NCBI GenBank assembly: GCA_027579435.1
Contig: JANBPK010000799.1
Span: forward strand, 1-42,505
Direction: 5' to 3'
DNA length: 42,505 nucleotides
Source: Candolleomyces eurysporus
Taxonomy: Eukaryota > Basidiomycota > Agaricomycetes > Agaricales > Psathyrellaceae
The notes beneath the pieces were generated by a model that did no database searches, had not been told where the DNA came from, and was given only the letters and a program-made list of their open reading frames with translations. Shown piece after piece: positions 33,459 to 42,505 of this stretch. Each line of letters begins with the position of its first letter. Position 1 is the stretch's first letter. The translations under genes and the position numbers were made by a program.

Positions 33459-34456
33459 GCTGTAAAGTAATTCTGTAGGTTAACGGAGGCTCTGTGGAAC
33501 CGGTTCAAAGAAGATGTGCCCTCTGACTCTGAACGTCGAGGCAATGGAGCAAACATGCCAAACCTCGGATGGGGGCATTTGATAGTCGACTGAATTGTTC
33601 GGCTATTTCCGTGATCTCGAGAGCGACTCATCGGACGCCCGCACTCCATAGATTGAATGCAATGCTATATCATGCTGCCAGCACGCTCAAGCGTGCCTCC
33701 CCATATGTACATGAAGCGCTTTGTGCACGCTGAGGGGTCCGGACAGGCATTTGGACTACCAGCAAAGGAATTCCGGTGCCTATTGAGTAGCCTCGACCCA
33801 AGCCCTAGACCATGCCTCAGCCAATTGGGTTCGTGCTACTGCGGATGCACCCAGCCTGTGCGTGGTCACGTTCACCAGGAATGTCTGAAACCCCAGCTAT
33901 CTTTTAGAGCTGCTACTTGAGGCTGAGGAGACGGACTCTCTCCAACGCAAAGGAAAAGGGGAAAAGGTGTGACTGTCATTCTCCGTCCTTGAAAACCTAT
34001 TTATCAAGCAATAGTAATATCGAATCTATCTGAGATGTTTTTCATAAATCTTTCCAGTTGACGGAAATTTTGAAGTCTAGACCACTTTCGCGGCTGGGTA
34101 TACGCAAGGGTCAAACTCCGATATCTGCACTGGTTTTCCGCGCCTAAGTCCTGGGCCTTAGACTAGGGAGGCGGGCAGCCGACGAAGGGTTTAAATGGTT
34201 ATCTGACTATCATCGATTACAACACCCGCAGCTGGAAGACAGGGTCTTGTAGAAGCAAAGAGTTAATAATCATTCGTCAACAAACGAGACAAAGCAGTAC
34301 GGGTATAGAAATATTAGTAAAACACGGGTGAAAAGCAATGAAAGGGTATCGTCTGATGTCCAAGATCATGTGATATGAATCGGAACCTAAGTAACTGGAA
34401 ATGGAACGTCCTGAGCTTGAGCTTGAGGCTCTGTCTGAGGTCACGACCCCGGGCAA
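33459..34456. other. Intergenic region upstream of ALKBH6
   Basis: About 1 kb. The 87-codon plus-strand ORF at 33657-33920 shows no family signal and is not called. Otherwise nothing seen. Confidence 0.5.
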
Positions 34457-34813
34457 TCAAGATTTCGGGACGCTATCATGCTCGCTGTATCTCGAGAATC
34501 ACAATTCCGCAATAAAATACGATTAGATGAGAGACTCACACAGGCTTATAGACGCAAGGGTAGCTTCTCTTATCGCAGTTGCCACAGGACGGACGGGTGC
34601 CATCACACTTGAGCTTTCTTCCGCGACAAAATTGGCAAGCCATCGGGGTGCGCCTTGGGGTTCTAGGAGGGTCTTGCTGAACCTTTGAGTAGTACTGCTA
34701 AGGGAATAGTACACGGATATTAGTGATCTCTAGAGCAGGTCGATAACAAGAAATCTGACCTCGTCCTCTGCGACGTCGTTGCTCAGAGCGTTGTTGTAGT
34801 CCTTGGAAGACAT
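34457..34813 (-). CDS. Mini Zn(II)2Cys6 zinc-cluster protein (79 residues)
   Basis: Exons (minus): 34813-34760, 34697-34540, 34484-34457 (introns 62 and 55 bp), totalling 80 codons including the stop. The protein begins MSSKDYNNALSND, contains QYYSKVQQDPPRTPRRTP, and then a complete zinc binuclear cluster: C-Q-F-C, RGRKLK, C, DGTRPS, C-G-N-C, DKRSYP, C (spacing C-X2-C-X6-C-X6-C-X2-C-X6-C). Six cysteines bind two zinc ions and basic residues contact DNA in this fungal family. Unlike typical Zn2Cys6 regulators (500 residues or more), there is no linker/coiled-coil or middle homology region, so it may act alone on DNA or compete with larger factors (inference). The final 10-codon exon is the least certain part; a longer version with further exons is possible but none is visible. 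Confidence 0.8.
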
Positions 34814-36753
34814 TGTGTTCGATGAGGAAGGTGGCTTGGGTCTTGAAAACTGCCTTTGAAGTGAGGAACTGAAGGATGCGATGATATCGACTGACCGAAA
34901 AACCTGGCACTTTTTATAGCTCTCCAACGACGCCCTTCAATTCGGCAAACATTTTCCAATTATCGAGGAATGGATAATTTCTGCCCCCTCCCCGAGTACA
35001 CGAGGAATCCCTCTTTGTCTCAGTGAGATTTCGGTCGACACTTGCTGCATCTCTGGAGATTAGATCTAGGTTATGAGTCCATATTAAGCAAGGGTTGACC
35101 CTAAAAACGAGTCTGATTCCAAGATTGCCAACGCCACCTCAAGATGACGCGCTCCGAGAATGAAAGTTCACCACGATGCCACATCAGGACAGGTCCAGGG
35201 GAAATGCTTGGATCTACCAGTTCGTTTCTCTATATCCGGACAGATTGTAAAAATACTTCCGTCTCTGGCCTTGCCAAGCAATTTGAAAATTCATGCCACA
35301 CATTCAGGCAACTGCTCGGTTCTGGTTAGCCAGTTTCGTCGGACAATCATACAAGCCTTACCTGTTAAAATTTTTCAGGGCTGGTTGAGGAGATCGTTCA
35401 GAAAGCATGCGCGAAAAACGCGCAAGGCATTCAGACAGGGCGACTAAGGATGAATGATAACGAATTGCGAAAGGGAATGCCGAATTCCTAATACTATCGG
35501 GCCCCAATAGTGTCCATCAAAGATCGAATTCGGAATGTGAGTGACTGTACGATTGGTGGGTACACGAAGCTTGACTGCGCAATGGTACATGATGCATAGG
35601 TCAGTCGAACGAGCATGCAGAGGCTTCGTAAAACCTACCTCTCTACCAGCATAGCCAGCGTCAATATGCAATTGGAACCTTCGCCGCCAAGCTCACAATT
35701 GGATACTACTGTCGATCGTGCTTCAATGGAAATCCTTGAATGATTGTCACTTCGAAATGGTCCAAATTTTCAGCACTGCTAAATCAAGGGTGAGATTTGC
35801 CAAATCCAAGCTCGTCATAAGCGTAGTAGCCATCCCCAACGCTTGCGCCCTTGACATTGTGGGCGTGCTCTATCTAATAATGGCACGTACTCACCTAGAG
35901 GCTGGCGGCGTTCTATTACCCCACTTCAATGGTGGATTCACGGGAGATCATGATCGTAGTTGAAGCAAGAACTCCGTCTGTATTCAAAGACTCGCAGGTG
36001 GACTGACTGAGGCTGTGCGAGGTCATCAACTTCCTTTCCTCATCTGATGTATTGTGAATGCATCGACTTCCCTGAGTTTAAAGTGGAGCTTCCGAAAAGC
36101 CACCACCAACACGCCCTTTCGATGAGGCTGGAATGAATCAAGATAAAGCAGGCTTGCCGAATCATATCCGACAGGGCCCTAGCCGGACAACGCCATCGGC
36201 CGCTCAATCTCCAATGCAAGCAGCTAATACCGGCGTTCCAACAGATTGACGGGACCAAAGATGAAAGGGCACGACCTCCGGCGTCACAGTGCCATCTACA
36301 TCCATTATTATACAAGATATGTCATAAGTCCTATATGACCCATCCTCATGACTCACTGTCATTCGCGAAAGAGGATTGCAAGGTACCTGCTGACCATCCT
36401 CGGTTAATGCTTGACGTTCTGCGAGTAGCAAATTATGAGGGATCCCTTCGCCGCTGTGTCATGAATTCTTAGGTCCCGCGACATAATGTTTCTGATGGAG
36501 CGACGAATTCCAGGAGGTTGGCCATATTCAGTTTCTCAAGGTATCCGGCGTCTAGCCAGTGCTTGGTGNGAACTGCGAGGCTTCGAAAACTCATCCATTG
36601 TTACGGATTGCAGAGTGGCGCAGAAAAAAAAAAAGACATTATCCGAAAGAAAAAGTGTCATGGAAATCAAGATTATTCTATGATACTATGAGACAGACGT
36701 CAGGGAAACCAAGGGACAAGGGAACAAATTAACCTTCACAAACCATTGATGTG
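34814..36753. other. Region with minus-strand ORF fragments, gene uncertain
   Basis: No complete gene. Three minus-strand stretches read like real protein: about 36431-36240 (LLAERQALTEDGQQVPCNPL, GSYRTYDISCIIMDVDGTVT), about 36180-36048 (GYDSASLLYLDSFQPH, FKLREVDAFTIH) and about 35671-35490 (IDAGYAGREVGFTKP, NSIFDGHYWGPIVLG). They are in order on one strand, but stops and missing splice sites prevent one model. They may be exons of one decayed gene of unknown family. A run of 12 A lies near 36623. Confidence 0.3.
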
Positions 36754-38900
36754 TCACCACCGTTGCAGCCAACGCAACCCCTGCCCCCTCATTGTCATTT
36801 TCGAAGCATGAGCAACGCTGACGGGGTAGGAGTGTACAAGAGGCGAAAACCATCGCCTGTCGGGATGCGGGGTGACACCGTCTGGAAAATTAATGTCATA
36901 GTTGAGGATGGTGTAGGCGAACATCGCTTTGGCTTCGTTCACAGCGAAATTTTTACCAGGGCTGGATGGGTGTGAACAAGGATTAGCAAGGGATTGGCGA
37001 CTCGAAAGAGCGGGGAGGGTAGAGGACTAACCATGTGCTGCGGCCGTGACCAAAGGGCAAGTGCTTGTGATCCAGAGATACCATCTGATACTTCAGTTCC
37101 CCGCCTTCTTCCGTCACCCTCAGGTTGAGGAGCCTGTAGCCATCGAATTTGTCAAGGTTATCGTAGAACTCCTGCCTCAAAGGACCGTCAAGACAATACA
37201 ATGACGGGGATTAAATGACTACGCACCGGATCATCGTGCACACCACCAGAAACGGTTGATACCATACGCACAGCAGGAAAGACAGTTCCGTCCGAGAGGG
37301 GGAAGTCTTTCAAAACCTTCCGTGACATCGACACTAAGGAAGGATCAGCAACAGGAGCATGAAGTAGTAACGTTATGAGGACGAACCGGATTCAATTCCT
37401 CGCAGTCTGCCAGATTCCTTCAAGAAGCTGTCCCACCGTTCGCATTCGGTTCATGGTTTCCTTCGACCATCTCTTCGACTTCCTCCCTGAGAGGTGCAAG
37501 AAAGTGCAAATGCTCCGCAAGGTCGTCGCATTCGTAAGAGTTTGGAGGGGAAAGGTGCAGTCACTCTTGTGGAAGAATTGACGATTAGAAGATCAATTGA
37601 TACGATAGAAGCTGTGTGGACCGACACAAAATTGACCGACACTACGGGGGAGGGGGTATCCTCAACATTTCTTTTTTCTTCTGGGGCAAAGTCCAGTAGC
37701 CAGGAGATAAGGTCCTTGTAGAATAGGTTGGAGGTGAGCAATAAATTCATGCATTCAGATCCAGATGGAAGGCTCACGTACAGGCTTACCTTGCCAAGTT
37801 GATCCCATGCTTCCTCTTGCTTCTAGCGTTCACGATGCTATGAGCCTGTCCAGCACTTTAAGTGTACGGGATATGGGATCGATTACCATTCCCAGCAAAT
37901 CTGCAATGTAAAAACGTTTCGGGATGAATCGGAGCATCGCACACGGTTTCAGGGCAATCGGCACCAGCTGCACGATGTTTCCAGCTACCACTCGTCTTGG
38001 AAGGACATCATTGAAAAATTTCCGGTATCTTTCGTCAGGACCTGCAAAGGTGTAAGTAATAAACGTTTGGCACACGATCAAGGAGGCCCACACTCGGGTA
38101 GGCCAACGAAGAGTCGGTTGCTTGTTCTTAAAATAGTCACGTAGGTGCATTGAATAGGGGCATTTCAAAACAGCCTAGCATGTCGTGCTTGGGAGCTTCA
38201 CGGCACCATAATTAGCATAATATCACCTTCAGAATCAGGGAAGCTATCCGTCGCTAAAGCTTAGATTATATCGTGGAGATCATCAAAGCGAGCGGGAAAT
38301 GACTGAGTCAACAAGGCGGACAACGTCGAGATGATACGGTATGCTGGGTTGGTCATAGTGGCGCCCACTAATATACTTCAATCCAAGTGCCTATAATCAT
38401 AAATTGAGCGAAGGAGAAGGTGAGGGAAACGAGATAAAGACGCACTTCTGAGACAACTTCGAAAAATGATCGTCGATCGACGGGGCTCTACGGATGTCTT
38501 CTACGATTTGGTGGCCGCTACCGAAGACCATCCACCCAGAATCGAGAGTAGGCAATCTGAATTTGAACAAAGAGCGGCAGATTTTAGTGTATAACGAGAA
38601 GGAATCAGAGGGAACCCGAGAATAATCATTTTACGACCGTCGAACGCAAACTGCAGAACAGAGAAATATGATATGGGAAAGTTCAAAGAGCCAACGATTG
38701 GGATAGAATTCAACTAGAACACTGGTCAGCGAAGCGACAATGGACCGGGAAAAGAATGTACCTTCGCTTTTGTGACCTCAGATAGATACCACTGGCGAAG
38801 GAACCAGAAAATGGCGATACCCACAAAGTATGAAATGATGAAACGAGGTTGCGCAGAATCGGGGAGGGTTGGAGAAGGGGGATTACAAGTCTCCACGATT
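36754..38900 (-). pseudogene. Decayed cytochrome P450 monooxygenase gene
   Basis: The order of P450 features on the minus strand is clear. A membrane anchor (IISYFVGIAIFWFLRQW, about 38840-38790) leads through an intron to NSIPIVGSLNFPISYF and RKMII (about 38710-38630). Then come LFKFRLPTLDSGWMVFGSG, ARFDDLHDII, YRKFFNDV, KDLISWLLDFAPEEKR, DSFLKESGRLRGIES, FDGYRLLNLR, and the heme loop PFGHGRST split by an intron before CPG, then NEAKAMFAYTILNYDINFP to the stop at 36754. Lesions: an in-frame TAA at 38261-38263 inside the FDDLHD helix, a one-base shift at about 38313, and another at about 37437 just before DSFLKES. No Ns are involved. Heme Cys and ExxR-like context remain readable, so decay is recent. 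Substrate unknown. Confidence 0.72.
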
Positions 38901-39713
38901 TGCCTGTGGGCCGGGTCAAGGACTCAAAAGCATTACACATGACCCAAAACCTCGGCAACGGTGAGGAGAAAGGGAAGGTCTATGCTTTCTGAAGCCAGAA
39001 TTTCCAATATATTCAGTAAAGAACTGATTGGAAGAGGAAATTCGCTCCGTAAACCGGAAGAAGAGGCCACCAGAGCGCCCATACTTGTGAACGTGCGTGG
39101 TTCTAGGTCGAAGAGTGGCGCTCAAGAGTAGAAACGTACTAGATCAGAGGATGTATTCACTTCAGCGTCTCGATGTCGAAAGTTATCACCACAGTGAAGT
39201 GAAAGCAAGTCCTGACATGATGTAGCAAGAACGATGAGTAGGAGACGTAGCATAAACACTGAAAGCCTACCAATGTTTGTCTGTGAGATAGGGTAGTTGC
39301 ATAGGGGCAATGGCAGACACACCTTCGCCCGAATGGAGCGTAAATATAGGCTTCCGGAGCCGCAGGAGCAACCCTTTGGCAACTTGGCTACGATATAGAT
39401 GAGTTTGCCAAACAATAGAAACCTGGGGCCCGTTCTGTTCAGATGCCTTCAGCCAGAAGGATACAAGGAAATCTCGGCCTTCAAGGTGACTTAATTAAAT
39501 TCAGCATCGGGTACAGTTCCTNCGCGCCCGAGTCTTGGTCTGCTATATGGTAATTAGTAGTAGAGTTGACGTTAGAAGTCGAGAGTAAAGTCAAGAGTTT
39601 GAAGGAACCTAACGAATTCAGGGGCAGGGCAGGCAAGGCCTTTGGCATTACGTTCAAGCAAGCGCGAGCAAAGGCAGTGTGAGTGCTTGTTCCTGCCAAA
39701 AACTCTTAATGGT
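38901..39713. other. Intergenic region
   Basis: Short ORFs on both strands with no recognisable domain. Nothing supportable. Confidence 0.4.
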
Positions 39714-40114
39714 TCCTCCTTGGGATGATGACATTACCAAAGACACTCAAATCCACGAATCCCACTAGGAGAAGCTATCATCCGATTCCACTAATGTGAG
39801 ATTACCCCACGACTCGGATTGGCATACCCCCATGAATCAGTAGGGATTGATTTCGTCCTCCAAACTGGCCAGACAGGTTACAGAGAGGGAATAACTGCAG
39901 GGAAGGAAGGTGGTCCGCAAAGAGGACTCGACTCTGGACTCTCAAAGACAGGTGCACCGCTTGGGAGGGAAGTAGGTCAAATGCAAGGAGCCGTTGCCCT
40001 CCAGATCGTCTTTCCACTTTCTCCTCGTTGGGTCCTAGTGACCCTCGCTTTCTTGGTCGCTACGCGCATCTTGAGGAACCTCATTGGAGTGCCCAACCAC
40101 GCGCCTTCCAATTA
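39714..40114 (+). pseudogene. Broken tandem copy of YAE1
   Basis: Same layout as the intact gene 0.85 kb downstream: ATG, PWDDDITKD, ESH, then TAG where the intact copy has TGG (Trp), EKLSSDSTN, an intron at the same position (gtgaga to ggccag), then TGYREGITAGKEGG, KTGAPLGREVGQM. After that the similarity ends and the frame runs on into an unrelated hydrophobic tail (WVLVTLAFLVATRIL). Loss of Trp codon, loss of the second half and replacements such as LQEGFDSGFA to PQRGLDSGLS mark it as non-functional. The shared intron shows duplication at DNA level, not by retrocopying. Confidence 0.8.
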
Positions 40115-40557
40115 AGACAAGACCTCCAGGCGTCGGCGCCGAAAATCAAGATGAATTATTTAGCAATCGACTCGTAGCCGGTTTCAACTTCAACATCGTC
40201 CACGTCGTTCCGAATATCATTGTTCCTGAAAATGTGTCGAAGTGCGAGGAGTGGCAGAGAGTGGGTGTAGCCTGTGCATCGGATGGGGTGTAGGATGTAG
40301 GGTGGATGTTGCGATTCAACAGTTGAACGTTGAACGGCTGCTTGCACCGGCTTCAGTGGTTGATGGTGACGGGGAAGTGCTCTGAACCTTCCGCAAGTAG
40401 TGTCGGACCATCTGCATTACGGGCATCGTCGAAAGATACTGTTGGCAGAGAGCAATANNAGTGGGAGTGACAGACCGTTGGCTTTGCAATGAAATAACAA
40501 CAAACAGCATTCGTATATCTATAAGGAGGCTTGGACAAGTTCTCGCGCAACACTCTA
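40115..40557. other. Spacer between the two YAE1 copies
   Basis: No supported gene; probably carries the promoter of the intact copy. Two Ns at 40457-40458. Confidence 0.5.
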
Positions 40558-41191
40558 ATGGAATCTCCCTGGGACAACGACATCACCAACGATGCACACA
40601 ACCGCGAATCCCACTGGGAGAAACTGTCATCGGATTTTACCAATGTGAGATGCCATACCACCGTAACGCAGGGAGATTGATCTAATCATCTATCTCGGCC
40701 AGGCTGGTTACAGAGAAGGAATAACTGCTGGAAAAGAGGGTGCTCTACAAGAAGGATTCGACTCTGGCTTCGCAGAGACAGGTGCCCCTCTGGGAAGGGA
40801 AGTAGGCCGAATGCGAGGAATTGCGGCAGCGATCCTCGCTTTAGCAAACAATGGCTCCTTGGAGTGCGACTCTCATATCTTACAAGAGACACGAACAATT
40901 GCAACCCAGCTTGCAGAGCTACGGTTCTCTGATATCGCTCCACCGGACTTGCAAGCTGAGGAGCACGCCCGAGAGCACATGCAGAGTACTGGCGAGGATC
41001 TGGTGATGGATTCGGAGGAGCTGGAGGAGAAGAGGAACGTTGAGAGTCTGGAGGATATGCTGGCGGGGATGTCTGCGGGGAGTAGAGTTGAGAGTAAGCC
41101 CAGGCGTCCAACGATGCAGGATTTCGAGGTCCTAAAGAAGAGATTGGAGTCTGTTGTCGGTCAGCTGGGGCTACGGGCTATGCTGAGTTGA
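40558..41191 (+). CDS. YAE1: Yae1-family protein (Fe-S delivery adaptor)
   Basis: Yae1, with Lto1, links the ABC protein Rli1/ABCE1 to the cytosolic iron-sulfur targeting machinery (established for yeast and human). Exons 40558-40644 and 40703-41191, intron 58 bp, 192 codons including the stop. N-terminus: MESPWDNDITND, then HWEKLSSDFTN. The family's repeated G-X3 motif follows across the splice: GYREGITAGKEGALQEGFDS, then GFAETGAPLGREVGRMRG, with glycines every fourth residue. The rest is helical with an acidic middle (EELEEKRNVESLEDML) and ends VVGQLGLRAMLS. Length is similar to other fungal Yae1 proteins. Two family members exist (Yae1 and Lto1), both with this motif; the N-terminal Trp-containing segment and length favour Yae1. 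Confidence 0.88.
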
Positions 41192-41492
41192 AGGCTAGCA
41201 TGATGGATGTGATGACAGCCTGTTTGACGGTGAAAATACTCATCTCTTCCAAGGTCGAACCAATCCTGAAGAAATTTTGCAGGTTTTTACATGGGGGACC
41301 ATCCTCTGCAGAAAGTGTTCCACCGGCGACAACGAATTCAGGGTCCAAAAATGTGAACGTCAGTTGCAGAACAGATGTCTACACAAGACTTTTTCATTGC
41401 TCGGTAGGTCGACCATCGTCCTCCTTTTTTCCTACAACTGATCTTCAATCCAGAGCAGGGTGATTAATCAGATTCTAGTGCTTGCAGTACAT

Positions 41493-41657
41493 ATGCCGTC
41501 TGACCTCCACGCATCTCGCTGGGGACCTCCGACAAATACATCATCGTTGTTTGATCATAGACTTCATTTGCCTTCAGATCAGGCTATTTCTCTGCAAGAT
41601 TTTCTTTCCGCCGTCGCTGAAAGAGCTAGAGGCTCACCCCTGAATTCTCAAGGCTAG
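41493..41657 (+). CDS. Possible small ORF, uncertain
   Basis: Open from ATG 41493 (catATGcc) for 54 residues: MPSDLHASRWGPPTNTSSLF, DQAISLQDFLSAVAERA. The sense appears to continue after the TAG at 41655 in the same frame (PPPVSAAFSKPASKGRLPSA). It may be a decayed or mis-sequenced small gene, or the last exon of an unseen transcript. No family recognised. Confidence 0.2.
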   Translation: MPSDLHASRWGPPTNTSSLFDHRLHLPSDQAISLQDFLSAVAERARGSPLNSQG

Positions 41658-42231
41658 CCGCCTCCAGTCTCAGCCGCCTTTTCAAAGCCTGCATCAAAAG
41701 GCCGCCTACCTTCCGCAAAAACACCAAATCTTTTTTCCTCTTATTTCCTACATACAAGTGCCACCCTCGTCAGTGAAGGGAATCGATCAACGTTGATGGA
41801 GCAAACATTTTATCGTTACTAAGAGCTGCTCCCCTTCGCTGCCCGCTCAGAGTCTTATGCGATTCCTTTCTCGTCTTCTCTTTTCTTGCTTTTACCTCTT
41901 TTAGGAGGGCGCAGACCCATTAAAGATCGCCATTCTTTGGTTGTGGCTGACTGGTGAGCAGCATTTATCCGTTTCCTCAGATGATGTTATAGCCAGAGCT
42001 TTGCCTCAAAGTACAGCGGGTGGTTTGATGCACAGATATATCGATGTCTGGATTAGTTTTTTCGGCGTCTGTAGTCGACCTGTAGATTGGATGAATAAAT
42101 CATCTTTTCTACGTAGCTCATCTCACACATGTTGAAAACCCCGATAGAAAGTGTTATTCTTTGATCTACAATGAGTATTTATCGGAAACACATCGTCAGA
42201 AAGCTATCCTACAAGTAGCGCTCAAGCCTCA
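41658..42231. other. Intergenic region before the right-edge gene
   Basis: Pyrimidine-rich, with no supported gene. It contains the 3' flank of the minus-strand gene at the right edge. Confidence 0.5.
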
Positions 42232-42505
42232 GCAGGAGCTTCGGGCGCAGGAGCAGCGGCTTCAGGTGCAGCAGCACCCTCAGCGGCAGCGTCTGTTTGC
42301 TTGGCAAGACGCTTCTTGCCACCTCGGCGACCACGTCCCTTGCCACGGCCTTTACCCCGTCCTTTGCCACGGCCTTTGCCACGACCGTTTCGTCGTCCAC
42401 GCGCAGCAAGGTCGAGAAGCTCGTCTTCACCGAGAATGAGATCTCGGGCAGCTTCAGCAGGAGCAGCGGCGGCAGCATCAGCAGAGGGAGCTTCAGCTGG
42501 TGCGG
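42232..42505 (-). CDS. C-terminus of a basic Arg/Gly/Lys-repeat protein
   Basis: The stop TGA is at 42232-42234; the gene continues beyond the right edge. The visible 90 residues read Ala/Pro-rich (APAEAPSADAAAAAP), then RDLILGEDELLDLAARGRR, then a GRGK repeat (about five units, 42340-42400), GRRGGKKRLAKQ, and an Ala/Pro/Glu-rich end (EGAAPEAAAPAPEAPAEA). Such tails occur in nucleic acid-binding nuclear proteins. The GRGK units resemble loose AT-hook or RG-rich RNA-binding tails. The main domain is outside the window, so no function is given. Confidence 0.65.

Noticed and set aside
42161..42478. Plus-strand and other-frame minus ORFs at the right edge
   Set aside because: Shadows of the GRGK-repeat gene; the real frame ends at 42232 on the minus strand.
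1..42505. Transposons, CRISPR arrays, tRNA or rRNA genes
   Set aside because: No reverse transcriptase, transposase, terminal repeats, spaced repeat array or tRNA A/B-box pair could be supported by reading.

Overview
The window reads as nuclear DNA of a filamentous basidiomycete, probably an Agaricomycete. Genes carry many short introns (mostly 45-65 bp, GT-AG). The content is typical of mushroom genomes: NACHT/STAND receptors, coiled-coil F-box proteins, short zinc-cluster proteins, P450s and an RGG-tailed La protein. There is no bacterial operon structure, and I saw no rRNA, tRNA or CRISPR. Many single Ns occur, mostly at 20.8-27.2 kb. At least four (about 1093, 4329, 10413, 13961) break otherwise continuous reading frames next to short homopolymers and look like base-calling errors.

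Left part (1-12.3 kb): a large low-complexity protein on the minus strand runs off the edge. A decayed partial copy of a NACHT gene precedes an intact NACHT ATPase gene (2745-4905). Then come an F-box gene broken by a stop and a frameshift (5390-6651) and about 2.3 kb without a firm gene. Next is a large NLR-like gene (8953-12313) with a helical-bundle N-terminus, a NACHT domain and almost identical WD40 repeats. This looks like a small innate-immunity/allorecognition-type neighbourhood with gene birth and death.

Middle (13-20.6 kb): a La RNA-binding protein with a C-terminal RGG tail (minus) is divergent from a 13-exon gene that fuses a phosphoinositide-binding PX domain to a GH18 chitinase domain without a signal peptide. 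A multi-pass membrane protein with a long disordered tail follows. The PX-GH18 fusion is the most unusual architecture in the window.

N-rich part (20.6-27.4 kb): a coiled-coil F-box protein and a kinase-fold protein, both minus strand. The kinase has replacements at the VAIK, HRD and DFG positions, so it is probably a pseudokinase.

Right part (27.4-42.5 kb): CHO2 (phosphatidylethanolamine N-methyltransferase, 18 exons) is convergent with an ALKBH6-type dioxygenase gene (9 exons, including a 14-nt exon and a probable GC-AG intron). Further right are a 79-residue Zn2Cys6 protein, a decayed cytochrome P450 and a tandem pair of YAE1 genes, the first truncated with a Trp-to-stop change. Last is the 3' end of a basic Arg/Gly/Lys-repeat protein. 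Exon models for the PX-GH18, CHO2, ALKBH6, Zn2Cys6 and YAE1 genes sum to whole codon numbers without any correction. The La, membrane-protein and both NACHT models do so only after the single-base corrections stated in each entry.
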